This document shows positions 27,075-35,132 of a stretch of DNA of 64,000 nucleotides, piece by piece. This DNA comes from Paucibacter sp963740455 (GTDB taxonomy: Bacteria > Pseudomonadota > Gammaproteobacteria > Burkholderiales > Burkholderiaceae_C). The position numbers and the translations under genes were made by a program. How positions within the stretch are numbered: the stretch's first letter is position 1; each line of letters starts with the position of its first letter. Below the pieces are notes generated by a model that saw nothing but the letters and a program-made list of their open reading frames with translations, was not told where the DNA came from and made no database searches. Location: NCBI GenBank assembly GCA_963740455.1, contig CAVUEF010000012.1, positions 248,001 to 312,000 of the forward strand, in the 5' to 3' direction.

Positions 27075-28175
27075 TCAGCCCCCGCGCCGCGTCTTGGGCT
27101 GGATCTCGTCGTGCAGCCCGTCGAGCCAGCTCTGCCCGGCGGCGAGCTTCTGGCGCAGCAGCACGAAGTCGGCCTCGCGGTCGTCCTTGCCGCCGTCGTT
27201 GAAGGCGGTGAAGCCGGCGCGCGCCTCGGTCATCATGTTCAAGGCCAGCCAGGCGCGCGAGCCTTCCTTGTTGCGGTTCCAGGCGTCGAGCTTGGGTTTG
27301 CGCAATTCCTCCAGCGTCTTCAAGGTGCACTCGGGGAAGGTGAGCAGGATCTTGGCGCACAGCTCCTCGACCTTGGCATCCAGCATCGAGAGATCGACCG
27401 TGCCGCGTGCCATCAGCGCCTTGCCCTCCTTGGCCGCGTCACCGCTCTTGGCATCGCCATAGACATGACGGCCGAATTCGTCGAGTGTGCGTTGCGTCTC
27501 GACCAGCGGATTGGCGACGAACTTGCCATCGACCTTGAGTGCCGGCACGACGTCGGTGAGGATGCCCATCTGATAGGCCTTGTGCGCGCTGAACGGCTCA
27601 CACAGGACACAGGCGGCCATGGCGCGCTCGGCGCCGACCATCAGCGGCAGAAAGTCGGTCGCGCCGCCGATCGGGGCTGAGCCATGCTTGGGGCCGGCCT
27701 GTCCGAAACGTGCCAGGTCTTGCGCGACCGAGAAGTCGCAGGCCATGCCGATCTCCTGGCCGCCGCCGATGCGCATGCCGTTGACGCGGCAGATCACCGG
27801 CTTGTCGACCAGCAGCAGGGCCGTCACCATGTCGTTGAACAGGCGCAGGTATTGGCGGTACTCCTGCGGCTGACCCGCGTAGTACTCGGCGTATTCCTTG
27901 GTGTTGCCGCCGGTACAAAACGCCTTATCGCCCGCGCCGGTGAAGACGATGCAGTTGACGTCGCGCGCGTTGCTTGCGGCGCGCAGCGCGAGGATCACGC
28001 CCTTCACCATGTCGGTCGTGTACGAGTTGTACTGCGACGGGTTGTCCAGCGTGATCCAGGCGTTGTAAAGGCCTTCGGCCAGCGTGCCGTCGGGCCGATG
28101 CGCGGGGCGCTTTTCAAAACGCACGCCGGGCTTGGCGTAGTCGTCGACGATGTCGTGGTTCTTGAAGTCGAGCAT
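27075..28175 (-). CDS. oah: 6-oxocyclohex-1-ene-1-carbonyl-CoA hydrolase
   Basis: The ring-opening enzyme: hydrates the 6-oxo compound and cleaves the ring to 3-hydroxypimelyl-CoA. The 366-residue product is a long crotonase-family protein with CIVFTGAGDKAFCTGGNTKEYAEYY, the GMRIGGGQEIGMACDFSVA block and SAPIGGATDFLPLMVG. Its length and order with had and dch match Oah of Thauera/Azoarcus. Confidence 0.94.
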   Translation of the reverse strand: MLDFKNHDIVDDYAKPGVRFEKRPAHRPDGTLAEGLYNAWITLDNPSQYNSYTTDMVKGVILALRAASNARDVNCIVFTGAGDKAFCTGGNTKEYAEYYAGQPQEYRQYLRLFNDMVTALLLVDKPVICRVNGMRIGGGQEIGMACDFSVAQDLARFGQAGPKHGSAPIGGATDFLPLMVGAERAMAACVLCEPFSAHKAYQMGILTDVVPALKVDGKFVANPLVETQRTLDEFGRHVYGDAKSGDAAKEGKALMARGTVDLSMLDAKVEELCAKILLTFPECTLKTLEELRKPKLDAWNRNKEGSRAWLALNMMTEARAGFTAFNDGGKDDREADFVLLRQKLAAGQSWLDGLHDEIQPKTRRGG

Positions 28176-28210
28176 TTGATTTCCTCGCTAACTTTTGGGT
28201 CGTTCGGTCG

Positions 28211-29275
28211 TTAAGGCAACAGCACCACGCGCCGGGTGATTTCGTGGCGGTGCACGGACTCGAAGACCGCGTTGATGTCGGCCAGCGCTCGCGTTTCGAC
28301 AAAGGGCGCGATCTGCACCTTGCCGTCGAGCACCAGCTCCAGCGCGGCCGGGTAATGCTCGGGCGGGCAACCCCAGTTGCCGAGCGCGCGTGCATCGAAA
28401 GCCATCAGGTTGGACAGGCGCAACTCGACCCGGTCCATCGTGAAACCGACCACCGACAGCGTCGCGCCGTGCACCAGCAGGCCGTAGGCGCAGAGCTGAC
28501 CCGGCGCCGTGCCAGAGCACTCGAAAATGCTCCACTCGGTGTCGCGCAGGCCTTGCTGCTTGGCGAATGCCTTGACCGCCGCCTTGATGGCCTTGGCGTC
28601 GAGCGCGCGGCTGTTCAAGGTGAGTGCCGCGCCATGCTCGGCGATCGCCGCCAGCTTCTTGTCATCGACATCGATGGCCACCACCTTCGCGCCAAAGGCG
28701 CGCGCGACCTGCACGCAATAGCCGCCGACGCCGCCCACGCCGACCACCACGGCCAGGCTGCCCGGTGTGACGCCTGCGCGGCGTACCGCCTGATACGGCG
28801 TCGTCAACGCATCGGCAACGATGGACACCTGCGCCAGTTCGAGCCCGGCGCGCGCCAGCCGCGCGAGGTCGACCTCGCACAAGCCGCGGCCGGGCACGAC
28901 GATATGCGAAGCAAAGCCGCCATGGATGTCGTTGCCGGGCATTTTTTGCGCGCGGCAGATCGTGGCCAGACCGCGCCGGCACAGATCGCAGTCGCCGCAG
29001 GGCAGCACCGCCGGCACAATCACCGATTTGCCGAGCCAGGCTTCGGCTCCGCTACCAGCCGCGACGACGCGCCCGCTGATCTCGTGGCCCAGCGTCAGCG
29101 GCGGCGCTTGATTGGTGCGCACACCGTCATAGAAATAACCGAGGTCGGTGTGGCACACGCCGCAGCCGGCAACCGCCACCACCACTTCGCCGGCCTGCGC
29201 AGCGGCCTTGAAGTCGACGCGCACCATCGGTGTGTTGGGAGCCGTCATCTGCCAGCGATACGCTTCGATGCTCAT
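28211..29275 (-). CDS. had: 6-hydroxycyclohex-1-ene-1-carbonyl-CoA dehydrogenase
   Basis: An NAD-dependent, zinc-containing alcohol dehydrogenase of the MDR superfamily (354 residues). Catalytic-zinc region GCGVCHTDLGY, GHEISGRV; structural zinc cysteines CGDCDLCRRGLATIC; Rossmann loop VGVGGVGGYCVQ. It oxidises the Dch product to the 6-oxo compound. First gene of the minus-strand benzoyl-CoA operon; its promoter lies in the divergent gap with korA. Confidence 0.94.
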   Translation of the reverse strand: MSIEAYRWQMTAPNTPMVRVDFKAAAQAGEVVVAVAGCGVCHTDLGYFYDGVRTNQAPPLTLGHEISGRVVAAGSGAEAWLGKSVIVPAVLPCGDCDLCRRGLATICRAQKMPGNDIHGGFASHIVVPGRGLCEVDLARLARAGLELAQVSIVADALTTPYQAVRRAGVTPGSLAVVVGVGGVGGYCVQVARAFGAKVVAIDVDDKKLAAIAEHGAALTLNSRALDAKAIKAAVKAFAKQQGLRDTEWSIFECSGTAPGQLCAYGLLVHGATLSVVGFTMDRVELRLSNLMAFDARALGNWGCPPEHYPAALELVLDGKVQIAPFVETRALADINAVFESVHRHEITRRVVLLP

Positions 29276-29342
29276 CGGGGTAGGCCTTTCAAGGGTCTGT
29301 CACGGGCGCCGTGACGCGCGTCGAGAGTGGTTTTTACACCCT

Positions 29343-29366
29343 AATGTGGTAAATCGGTACCGCATT
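29343..29366. promoter_or_regulatory. Imperfect palindrome, candidate operator in the had-korA divergent promoter
   Basis: AATGTGGTA-N6-TACCGCATT is a 9+6+9 inverted repeat with one mismatch in the 203-bp gap between had and korA, 68 bp from the had ATG. Position and symmetry fit a repressor or activator site controlling the benzoyl-CoA operon. No regulator gene is adjacent in the window, so the cognate protein is unknown. Confidence 0.4.
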
Positions 29367-29407
29367 GCGTGTTTAAGCGATTGTGGTGAGGTTTGCTTGC
29401 GCAATCT

Positions 29408-29421
29408 TTGATCTGGATCAG
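29408..29421. promoter_or_regulatory. FNR/ANR-type box upstream of korA
   Basis: TTGAT-CTGG-ATCAG matches the FNR consensus TTGAT-N4-ATCAA at 9 of 10 positions. It lies 58 bp upstream of the korA GTG and about 130 bp upstream of the divergent had start. It could give oxygen-responsive activation of kor, and possibly had, as expected for an oxygen-sensitive pathway. Confidence 0.65.
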
Positions 29422-29478
29422 ATGCCGAACAGGCCACAGCTTGTTCACTGCAAGGCATACGCTGCGCAGGAGTGCCAC

Positions 29479-31272
29479 GTGAATGTCTGTCTGACACCCG
29501 AAACACAGGCTCTGATGAGGGCCGGCCCGGACTGCACCAGCCTGTCGATCGCGATTGCCGGCAGCGGCGGCAGCGGCGTGATGACGGCCGGCAATCTGCT
29601 GCTCGACGCGGCCGCCAAGGCGGGCCTGTACGGCTTGATGGTGCGCACCAGCGGGCCGCAGATCCGCGGCGGCGAGGCGGCCGCCTTGTTGCGGCTGGGC
29701 CGCACGCCGCTGGAGTCGCTCGACGACCGATTCGATCTGCTGCTGGCCATCGACTGGCAGAACGTGAACCGCTTTGCCGACGAGATTCCGCTGCACGCCG
29801 CCAGCCTGGTGATAGGCGACGCCGACGGGGGCGAGGTGCCCGGCGTGTTTCTGGCCAGCGGTGCGCGCTCGGTGCCGCTGCCGCTCAAGCAAATGGCCAA
29901 GGCGCTGCCGGGCAGCTGGATCAATATGCTGGCGTTCGGCCTGAGCGGCACGCTGGCGGGGCTGCCGACGCCGATTCTGGAGGCCGTCGTGCGCGACAGC
30001 TGGAAGCGTGGCCAGGACGCGCTCGAAGCCAATCTGCGGGCCTTGCACGCCGGCATTGCCGCTGGCGCCGACATCGGCGGCATGCCGCGACTGGCGAGCA
30101 CGCAAGCGACACCGGCGCAGCGGCGCTGGCTGCTCAGCGGCAACGAGGCGACGGGCTACGGCGCCTTGCGCGGCGGCGTGCGTTTTGTTGCGGCCTACCC
30201 GATCACGCCGGCCACCGAGCTGCTCGAATGGATGGCGCCGGCACTCAGCAAGGTCGGCGGCTCGCTGTTGCAGGCCGAGGACGAGCTGGCCTCGGTGAAC
30301 ATGATCATCGGCGCGTCGTATGGCGGCGTGCCCTCGCTCACCGCCACCGCCGGTCCGGGCCTGGCCTTGATGACCGAAGGCATCGGCCTGGCGGTGGCGT
30401 CCGAGACCCCCATCGTGGTGGTCGACGTGATGCGCGGCGGGCCATCGACCGGCATTCCGGCCAAGAGCGAGCAAAGCGATCTGTCGTTCGCAGTAAACGG
30501 CCTGCACGGCGACGCGCCGCGGCTGGTGCTGGCACCGAGCTCGATTGCCGACTGTCTTGCCACCACCCAATGGGCGGTCGAGCTGGCCGAGGCGCTGCAG
30601 GCGCCGGCCATCGTCCTGTCGGATCAATTCATGGGCCAGTCGCGCGCCATCATCGATCGTCCCGCGGGCAGGCCCGGCGCGCCGCAGCGGCTCACCACGC
30701 CGGCCCACACGGCAGACTACAAACGCTATCGCGACACCGCGTCGGGCGTGTCACCGATGGCCATCCCCGGCACGCCCGGCGTGCAATTCACGGCCGACGG
30801 TCTTGAGCACAACGAGGGCGCGATTCCGAGCAGCCAGGCGCACGACCATTTGATGCAGCTCGACAAGCGCGCGCGCAAACTGATGCAACACGACTACGGC
30901 CCGCGCTGGGCCGACATCGAGGGCGACGCGGCGTTCGCGGTGATCACCTTCGGCTCAAGCAGCGGCCCGGTGCGCGAGGCCGTGCAGCGCGCCGCGCTGG
31001 CGGGCGTGGCGGTGCGGCTGGTCGTGCTGCGCCTGCTGGCTCCGATCAAACAGGAGCTGATAGATGAAGCGCTGAAGGGCGTCGAGCAGGTGATGGTGGT
31101 CGAGCAAAACCACGGCGCGCAACTGCTGCGCTATCTGCGCGGCATGGTCGATCTGCCGTCGCGGCCGGTGAGCTTTCACAAGCCTGGCCCGCTGCCGCTG
31201 CGCCCGGGCGAGCTCTGTGCGGCCATCACCGCCTGGGCCGGGGCGTCAGCACTGCAAGAGGAGGCTGCATGA
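29479..31272 (+). CDS. korA: 2-oxoglutarate:ferredoxin oxidoreductase, fused gamma-alpha subunit
   Basis: Oxidatively decarboxylates 2-oxoglutarate and reduces the ferredoxin used by benzoyl-CoA reductase. The 597-residue protein fuses an N-terminal gamma domain (SIAIAGSGGSGVMTAGNLL; TSGPQIRGGEAA) with the alpha domain (GNEATGYGALRGGVRFVAAYPITPATELLEW; TATAGPGLALMTEG; ITFGSSSGPVREAV). A GTG at 29479 with AGGAG 6 nt upstream is the chosen start; upstream in-frame sequence is not family-like and contains the FNR box. 4-bp overlap with korB. Confidence 0.93.
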   Translation: MNVCLTPETQALMRAGPDCTSLSIAIAGSGGSGVMTAGNLLLDAAAKAGLYGLMVRTSGPQIRGGEAAALLRLGRTPLESLDDRFDLLLAIDWQNVNRFADEIPLHAASLVIGDADGGEVPGVFLASGARSVPLPLKQMAKALPGSWINMLAFGLSGTLAGLPTPILEAVVRDSWKRGQDALEANLRALHAGIAAGADIGGMPRLASTQATPAQRRWLLSGNEATGYGALRGGVRFVAAYPITPATELLEWMAPALSKVGGSLLQAEDELASVNMIIGASYGGVPSLTATAGPGLALMTEGIGLAVASETPIVVVDVMRGGPSTGIPAKSEQSDLSFAVNGLHGDAPRLVLAPSSIADCLATTQWAVELAEALQAPAIVLSDQFMGQSRAIIDRPAGRPGAPQRLTTPAHTADYKRYRDTASGVSPMAIPGTPGVQFTADGLEHNEGAIPSSQAHDHLMQLDKRARKLMQHDYGPRWADIEGDAAFAVITFGSSSGPVREAVQRAALAGVAVRLVVLRLLAPIKQELIDEALKGVEQVMVVEQNHGAQLLRYLRGMVDLPSRPVSFHKPGPLPLRPGELCAAITAWAGASALQEEAA

Positions 31273-32108
31273 ACGATTGCGCATCGCCAGCGGTGGCGCT
31301 GACCGCCGCGCAATACAAGTCCGGCTACAAGCCGATCTGGTGCCCGGGCTGCGGCGACTTCACCGTGCTGGGCGCCATCACCCGGGGCCTGGCGCTGATT
31401 CAGCGTCCGCCCCACGAGGTGGCGGTCGTGTCGGGCATCGGCTGCTCGTCGCGCATCCCGGCCTACACCACCTGCTATGGCTTTCACGGTGTGCATGGAC
31501 GGTCGCTCGCCGCAGCCACCGGGCTGAAGGTGGCGCGACCCGATCTCACGGTGCTGGTGGCCAGCGGAGACGGCGACGGCTACTCGATCGGCGGCAACCA
31601 TTTTCTGCACGCCTGCCGGCGCAATGTCGACCTCACCTATATCGTGATGGACAACCATGTGTACGGCATGACCAAGGGCCAGGCCTCGCCGACCACCGAG
31701 CCCGACTGGGACAACAAGCTCTCGCCCGGCGGCACCGGCATACGGTCGTTTCATCCGCTCGTGATCGCGCTGGCCTCGGGCGCCAACTTCGTCGCACGCG
31801 CTTTTGCCGGCGACCAGAAGGGCACGGCCGAGATCATCGCGCAAGCGATTCGCCATCCGGGCTTCTCGTTCATCGAAATCCTCAGCCCCTGCGTCACCTT
31901 CAGACCCGAGCAGCGCGAGTGGAAAAACCTCGTGCATCCGGCGTCGGTGGAAGTCACCAACGACGCGGCGCGCGCGGCGCGGCGCATCATGACCGACGAC
32001 GGCTTCAATATCGGCGTGCTGTACGCCGGCGACCGCACGCCTTATCCCGGCGGCGCGGTGCAGGCCAAGCGCACGGTGGAAGAACTCGAAGCGGAGTTCG
32101 AGCTGTGA
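31269..32108 (+). CDS. korB: 2-oxoglutarate:ferredoxin oxidoreductase, beta subunit
   Basis: The TPP-binding subunit (279 residues). It has the cluster/TPP motif IWCPGCGDF, SGIGCSSRIPAY, HGVHGRSLAAATGLK and the TPP-binding GDGDGYSIGGNHF. It forms the active enzyme with KorA. Overlaps korA by ATGA and the downstream ferritin-like gene by GTGA. Confidence 0.94.
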   Translation: MNDCASPAVALTAAQYKSGYKPIWCPGCGDFTVLGAITRGLALIQRPPHEVAVVSGIGCSSRIPAYTTCYGFHGVHGRSLAAATGLKVARPDLTVLVASGDGDGYSIGGNHFLHACRRNVDLTYIVMDNHVYGMTKGQASPTTEPDWDNKLSPGGTGIRSFHPLVIALASGANFVARAFAGDQKGTAEIIAQAIRHPGFSFIEILSPCVTFRPEQREWKNLVHPASVEVTNDAARAARRIMTDDGFNIGVLYAGDRTPYPGGAVQAKRTVEELEAEFEL

Positions 32109-32632
32109 ACCCGCAAGCGTTGAAGGCGCCGCAGACGCTTGACGAATTCATGGCGCTGGCGCTGGCGATGGAGAACGAAGCGGTCGAGCGCTACACCGAT
32201 TTCGCCGACGCCATGGAGACGCACAACAACCCCGACGTGGCCGCGATGTTTCGCACCATGGCGGGCTACGAGGCCCGGCATGCGAAGGCGATCATGGCGC
32301 AGATGGGCTGGCTCGAAGCCCCTGCCGTCGCGCACGAAGCCGTCTGCTGGCCCGGTTTCGAATCACCCGAGGCGGCCCCCAGCGACGCGGTGCACTATCT
32401 GATGCAGCCCTGGCATGCGCTGCAGCTCGCTCTGGCCGCCGAGTTGCGTGCCGAAAAGTTCTTCGGCGCGCTGGCGGACTCGGCCAGCAGCGCGCCGGTG
32501 CGTCGGGCCGCGCTTGAATTGAAGGCCGAAGAAGCCGAACATGTCGCCTTGGTCAAGGCCTGGATGGCGAAGGTGCCGCCGCCCGATTGCGACTGGGACG
32601 CCGACCCCGATCCGCCCAGGTATACCGACTGA
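32105..32632 (+). CDS. Ferritin-like diiron (rubrerythrin-type) protein without rubredoxin domain
   Basis: A 175-residue, probably four-helix protein. Putative metal ligands are ENEAVERY (Glu, about residue 22), GYEARHAKAI (ExxH, about 56-59), AELRAEKFF (Glu, about 116) and KAEEAEHVALV (ExxH, about 141-145), the paired E/ExxH pattern of rubrerythrin-like proteins. No rubredoxin Cys4 site. It starts at a GTG overlapping the korB stop, so it is in the kor operon; a peroxide or oxygen defence role for the ferredoxin-dependent enzymes is inferred. Confidence 0.75.
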   Translation: MNPQALKAPQTLDEFMALALAMENEAVERYTDFADAMETHNNPDVAAMFRTMAGYEARHAKAIMAQMGWLEAPAVAHEAVCWPGFESPEAAPSDAVHYLMQPWHALQLALAAELRAEKFFGALADSASSAPVRRAALELKAEEAEHVALVKAWMAKVPPPDCDWDADPDPPRYTD

Positions 32633-32694
32633 TGACGCCGTTGCGCAAGACCTGACCCCGCCAGGGCGGGCATGGCATCGACCAGGAGACTCCG

Positions 32695-33252
32695 ATGTTG
32701 GAAATCATCATTCAGGGCCGCGGCGGCCAAGGCGCACAGACGGCGGGCAATCTGCTCGCGCACGCCTATTTCGCCGAAGGGCGCCAGGTGCAGGCCTTCG
32801 CCAGCTACGGCGGCGCGCGGCGCGGCACGCCGGTGAGTTCTTTTCTGCGCGTTGACGACAAGCCGGTGCGGCTGCGCTGCGACATCGAGCAGGCCGACGC
32901 CATCCTGTGCTTCGACGCCAGCCTGCTCGAAGGCCGGCTGCTCGCTGCGGCGCACAGCAAGACCTTGATCGTCGTGAACTCGGCCCGCACGGTCGAGCCG
33001 TTCGCGCTGTCGCTGCCGGGCTACCGCGTGATTCCGGTCGATGGACTGGCGATCTCGCGCCGCTGCGGGCTGGATCGCATCGTCAACTCGGCCCTGCTGG
33101 GCGCCCTGGCGCGCGCCGTCGGCGATCCGCCACTGGCCGTGCTGGAGCGCTTGCTGCTGCAGATGACGCCCAAGCTGCAAGCCCAGAATGTGGCCGCCTG
33201 CACCGCGGGCTACCAGGCGGTCGATGCGCAGATGCAGAGGGCCGCGGCATGA
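32695..33252 (+). CDS. 2-oxoacid:acceptor oxidoreductase, gamma subunit (PadE-like)
   Basis: A 185-residue gamma-type domain (EIIIQGRGGQGAQTAGNLLAHAY; YGGARRGTPVSSFLRVDD), as in pyruvate and phenylglyoxylate oxidoreductases. It starts a second oxidoreductase module (gamma, flavoprotein/ferredoxin, alpha, beta) distinct from KorAB. Its stop overlaps the next ATG. Whether the substrate is phenylglyoxylate, pyruvate or another 2-oxoacid cannot be read from this subunit. Confidence 0.85.
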   Translation: MLEIIIQGRGGQGAQTAGNLLAHAYFAEGRQVQAFASYGGARRGTPVSSFLRVDDKPVRLRCDIEQADAILCFDASLLEGRLLAAAHSKTLIVVNSARTVEPFALSLPGYRVIPVDGLAISRRCGLDRIVNSALLGALARAVGDPPLAVLERLLLQMTPKLQAQNVAACTAGYQAVDAQMQRAAA

Positions 33253-34997
33253 ACGCGCCGCAGCGCAGCGCCGGGCCGAGCGCAGGGCCGCCCCAAGCCG
33301 GCCCACAGCCCCTTGGGGGATCGGCCGATGTACCCGTCGGCCGAGGGGCCACTCAACTGCCCCCCACGATCTGGACCACCGGCAGCACCGAGGGCTTCAA
33401 GACCGGCACCTGGCGCGCCGCGCTGCCGCATTACATCACCGCGCCATCGCCCTGCCACCAGGCGTGTCCGGTCGGCGGCGACATCGCCGAGTGGATCGCG
33501 CTGGCGCGCGCGCGCGATTTCCGCGGCGCCTTTGAGGTGCTGACCCGCCACAACCCGTTCCCGGCGGTGGCCGGGCGTATCTGCCACCATCCTTGCGAAG
33601 CCGGCTGCAACCGCGCCGGTTTCGACGCGCCGCTGGCGATCTGCAAGTTGGAGCGACTCGTCGGCGACATGGCGCTCGCAGCCGGCTGGGCTTTTGCTGC
33701 GCCCGACGTCGAGCGCGACCAGCATGTGGCCATCGTCGGCGGCGGCCCGTCGGGCCTGTCGGCGGCGTTCCAGTTGCGCCGGCGCGGCTACCGCGTCACC
33801 GTGTTTGAAGCGCAGCCCGAGCTCGGCGGCCTGATGCGTTACGGCATTCCGGCCTACCGGCTCGCGCGAGCGGTGCTCGATGGCGAGCTGCATCGGTTGC
33901 ACGCGCTCGGCATCGAGTTCAAGCGCGGCCACGCGATGGCGCGCCATCAGGATGTCGAGCACTTGCGCGCCACGCACGACGCGGTCTATCTGGCCATCGG
34001 CGCGGGCCGGCCCAAGCGCCTGCCGCAGTTGCCCGAGGTGGCAACGTGGTGGATGGACGGCGCCGACTATCTGGCGCGTGCCAACGCCGGCACGCCGCCC
34101 GCGTTGGGGCCGCGTCTGGTCGTCGTGGGCGGCGGCAGCGCGGCGCTCGACGCAGCGCGCAGCGCGCGACGCGCCGGCCACGCGGTGACGCTGCTCGCGC
34201 TCGAGCGCGCGCCGCAGATGCCGGCGCAGGCCGACGAGCTGGCCGAGGCGCTTGAAGAAGGCATCACGCTGATCGATGGCGCGATGCTTACCCAAGTCAC
34301 GCCGCAGGGCAACGCCGGCCTTGCGCTGGCGTGCGTGCAAGTGCGCTTCGAGCCCGGCGCGCAGCGCGGCAAGTTCAGCGTCACGCCGGTGGGTGGCAGC
34401 GAGTTCATGCTGGCCGCCGACGCCATCATCAGCTCGATCGGCCAGGACCCCGAGCTGGCCGCGTTGTCCAAGGACTTCGCGATCGACGGTGCGCTGCTGC
34501 AAGTCGATGCGGCCCAGGCCACCAGCGCCGAGCGAGTCTGGGCTGGCGGTGACATGACCAGCATGGCGCGCTTCGTCACCGAAGCGATCGGCATGGGTCA
34601 GCGCGCCGCGCAAGAAATCGATCATGTGCTGCAAGGACTGGGCGCGCGCGCCGATGCGCCATCCGTTTCGGTGGTTGCGCTCGACAATATCGCCACCTAC
34701 TACCACGCGCCGCAGGCCCGAGCCGCCGAGACGCGCCTGCCCCCTGCCGAGCGGCTGGCCAGCGGCGCCGAAGTGCAGCTCGGTCTGGAGTTGGAGGAGG
34801 CTCTGTTTGAGGCCGAGCGCTGTTTTTCGTGCGGCCATTGCAGCCACTGCGACAACTGTTTTCACTACTGCCCCGACCTCGCGATCAAGCGCGTGAACGG
34901 CGGCTATGCAGTGCTGACCGACTATTGCAAGGGCTGCGGCATTTGCGTGCGCGAATGCCCGACCGGCTCGATGACGATGCGCGAGGAAGTTCGATGA
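33249..34997 (+). CDS. FAD/NAD(P)-binding glutamate-synthase-small-subunit-like protein fused to a 2[4Fe-4S] ferredoxin domain
   Basis: A 582-residue electron-transfer subunit. Residues ~60-130 carry GltD-type N-terminal cysteines (CHQACPVGGD; CHHPCEAGCNRAG). Residues ~155-460 hold two Rossmann motifs (VAIVGGGPSGLSAA and LVVVGGGSAALDAA) and the FAD motif VWAGGDMT. Residues ~515-580 are a bacterial ferredoxin domain (CSHCDNCFHYCPD; CKGCGICVRECP). It resembles the FAD subunit of phenylglyoxylate:NAD oxidoreductase (PadH) plus a fused delta-like ferredoxin. The first ~35 residues derive from a GC-rich palindromic repeat. Confidence 0.85.
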   Translation: MNAPQRSAGPSAGPPQAGPQPLGGSADVPVGRGATQLPPTIWTTGSTEGFKTGTWRAALPHYITAPSPCHQACPVGGDIAEWIALARARDFRGAFEVLTRHNPFPAVAGRICHHPCEAGCNRAGFDAPLAICKLERLVGDMALAAGWAFAAPDVERDQHVAIVGGGPSGLSAAFQLRRRGYRVTVFEAQPELGGLMRYGIPAYRLARAVLDGELHRLHALGIEFKRGHAMARHQDVEHLRATHDAVYLAIGAGRPKRLPQLPEVATWWMDGADYLARANAGTPPALGPRLVVVGGGSAALDAARSARRAGHAVTLLALERAPQMPAQADELAEALEEGITLIDGAMLTQVTPQGNAGLALACVQVRFEPGAQRGKFSVTPVGGSEFMLAADAIISSIGQDPELAALSKDFAIDGALLQVDAAQATSAERVWAGGDMTSMARFVTEAIGMGQRAAQEIDHVLQGLGARADAPSVSVVALDNIATYYHAPQARAAETRLPPAERLASGAEVQLGLELEEALFEAERCFSCGHCSHCDNCFHYCPDLAIKRVNGGYAVLTDYCKGCGICVRECPTGSMTMREEVR

Positions 34998-35100
34998 CCC
35001 CCCCGAAGCGCCTGCGGCGCTCCCCCCAAGGGGGCGCCGCCAGTGGCCCGGCAAAGCCGGTTCCACGGCGTCCGCTTGGTTGCTTTGGTTTCATGTGTTG
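34995..35100. repeat. GC-rich palindromic repeat of a type common in Burkholderiales
   Basis: The 135-bp spacer before the alpha-subunit gene contains GCGCC-TGC-GGCGC, a CCCCCC-AA-GGGGG pair and a CCGGC-AAA-GCCGG pair in sequence. From general knowledge this looks like an extragenic repeat frequent in Comamonadaceae and relatives. A related block occupies about 33262-33350 inside the 5' end of the preceding gene. Confidence 0.55.
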
Positions 35101-35132
35101 CGGGTCGCGCGAAGTCCGGAGGAATAGCTGAG

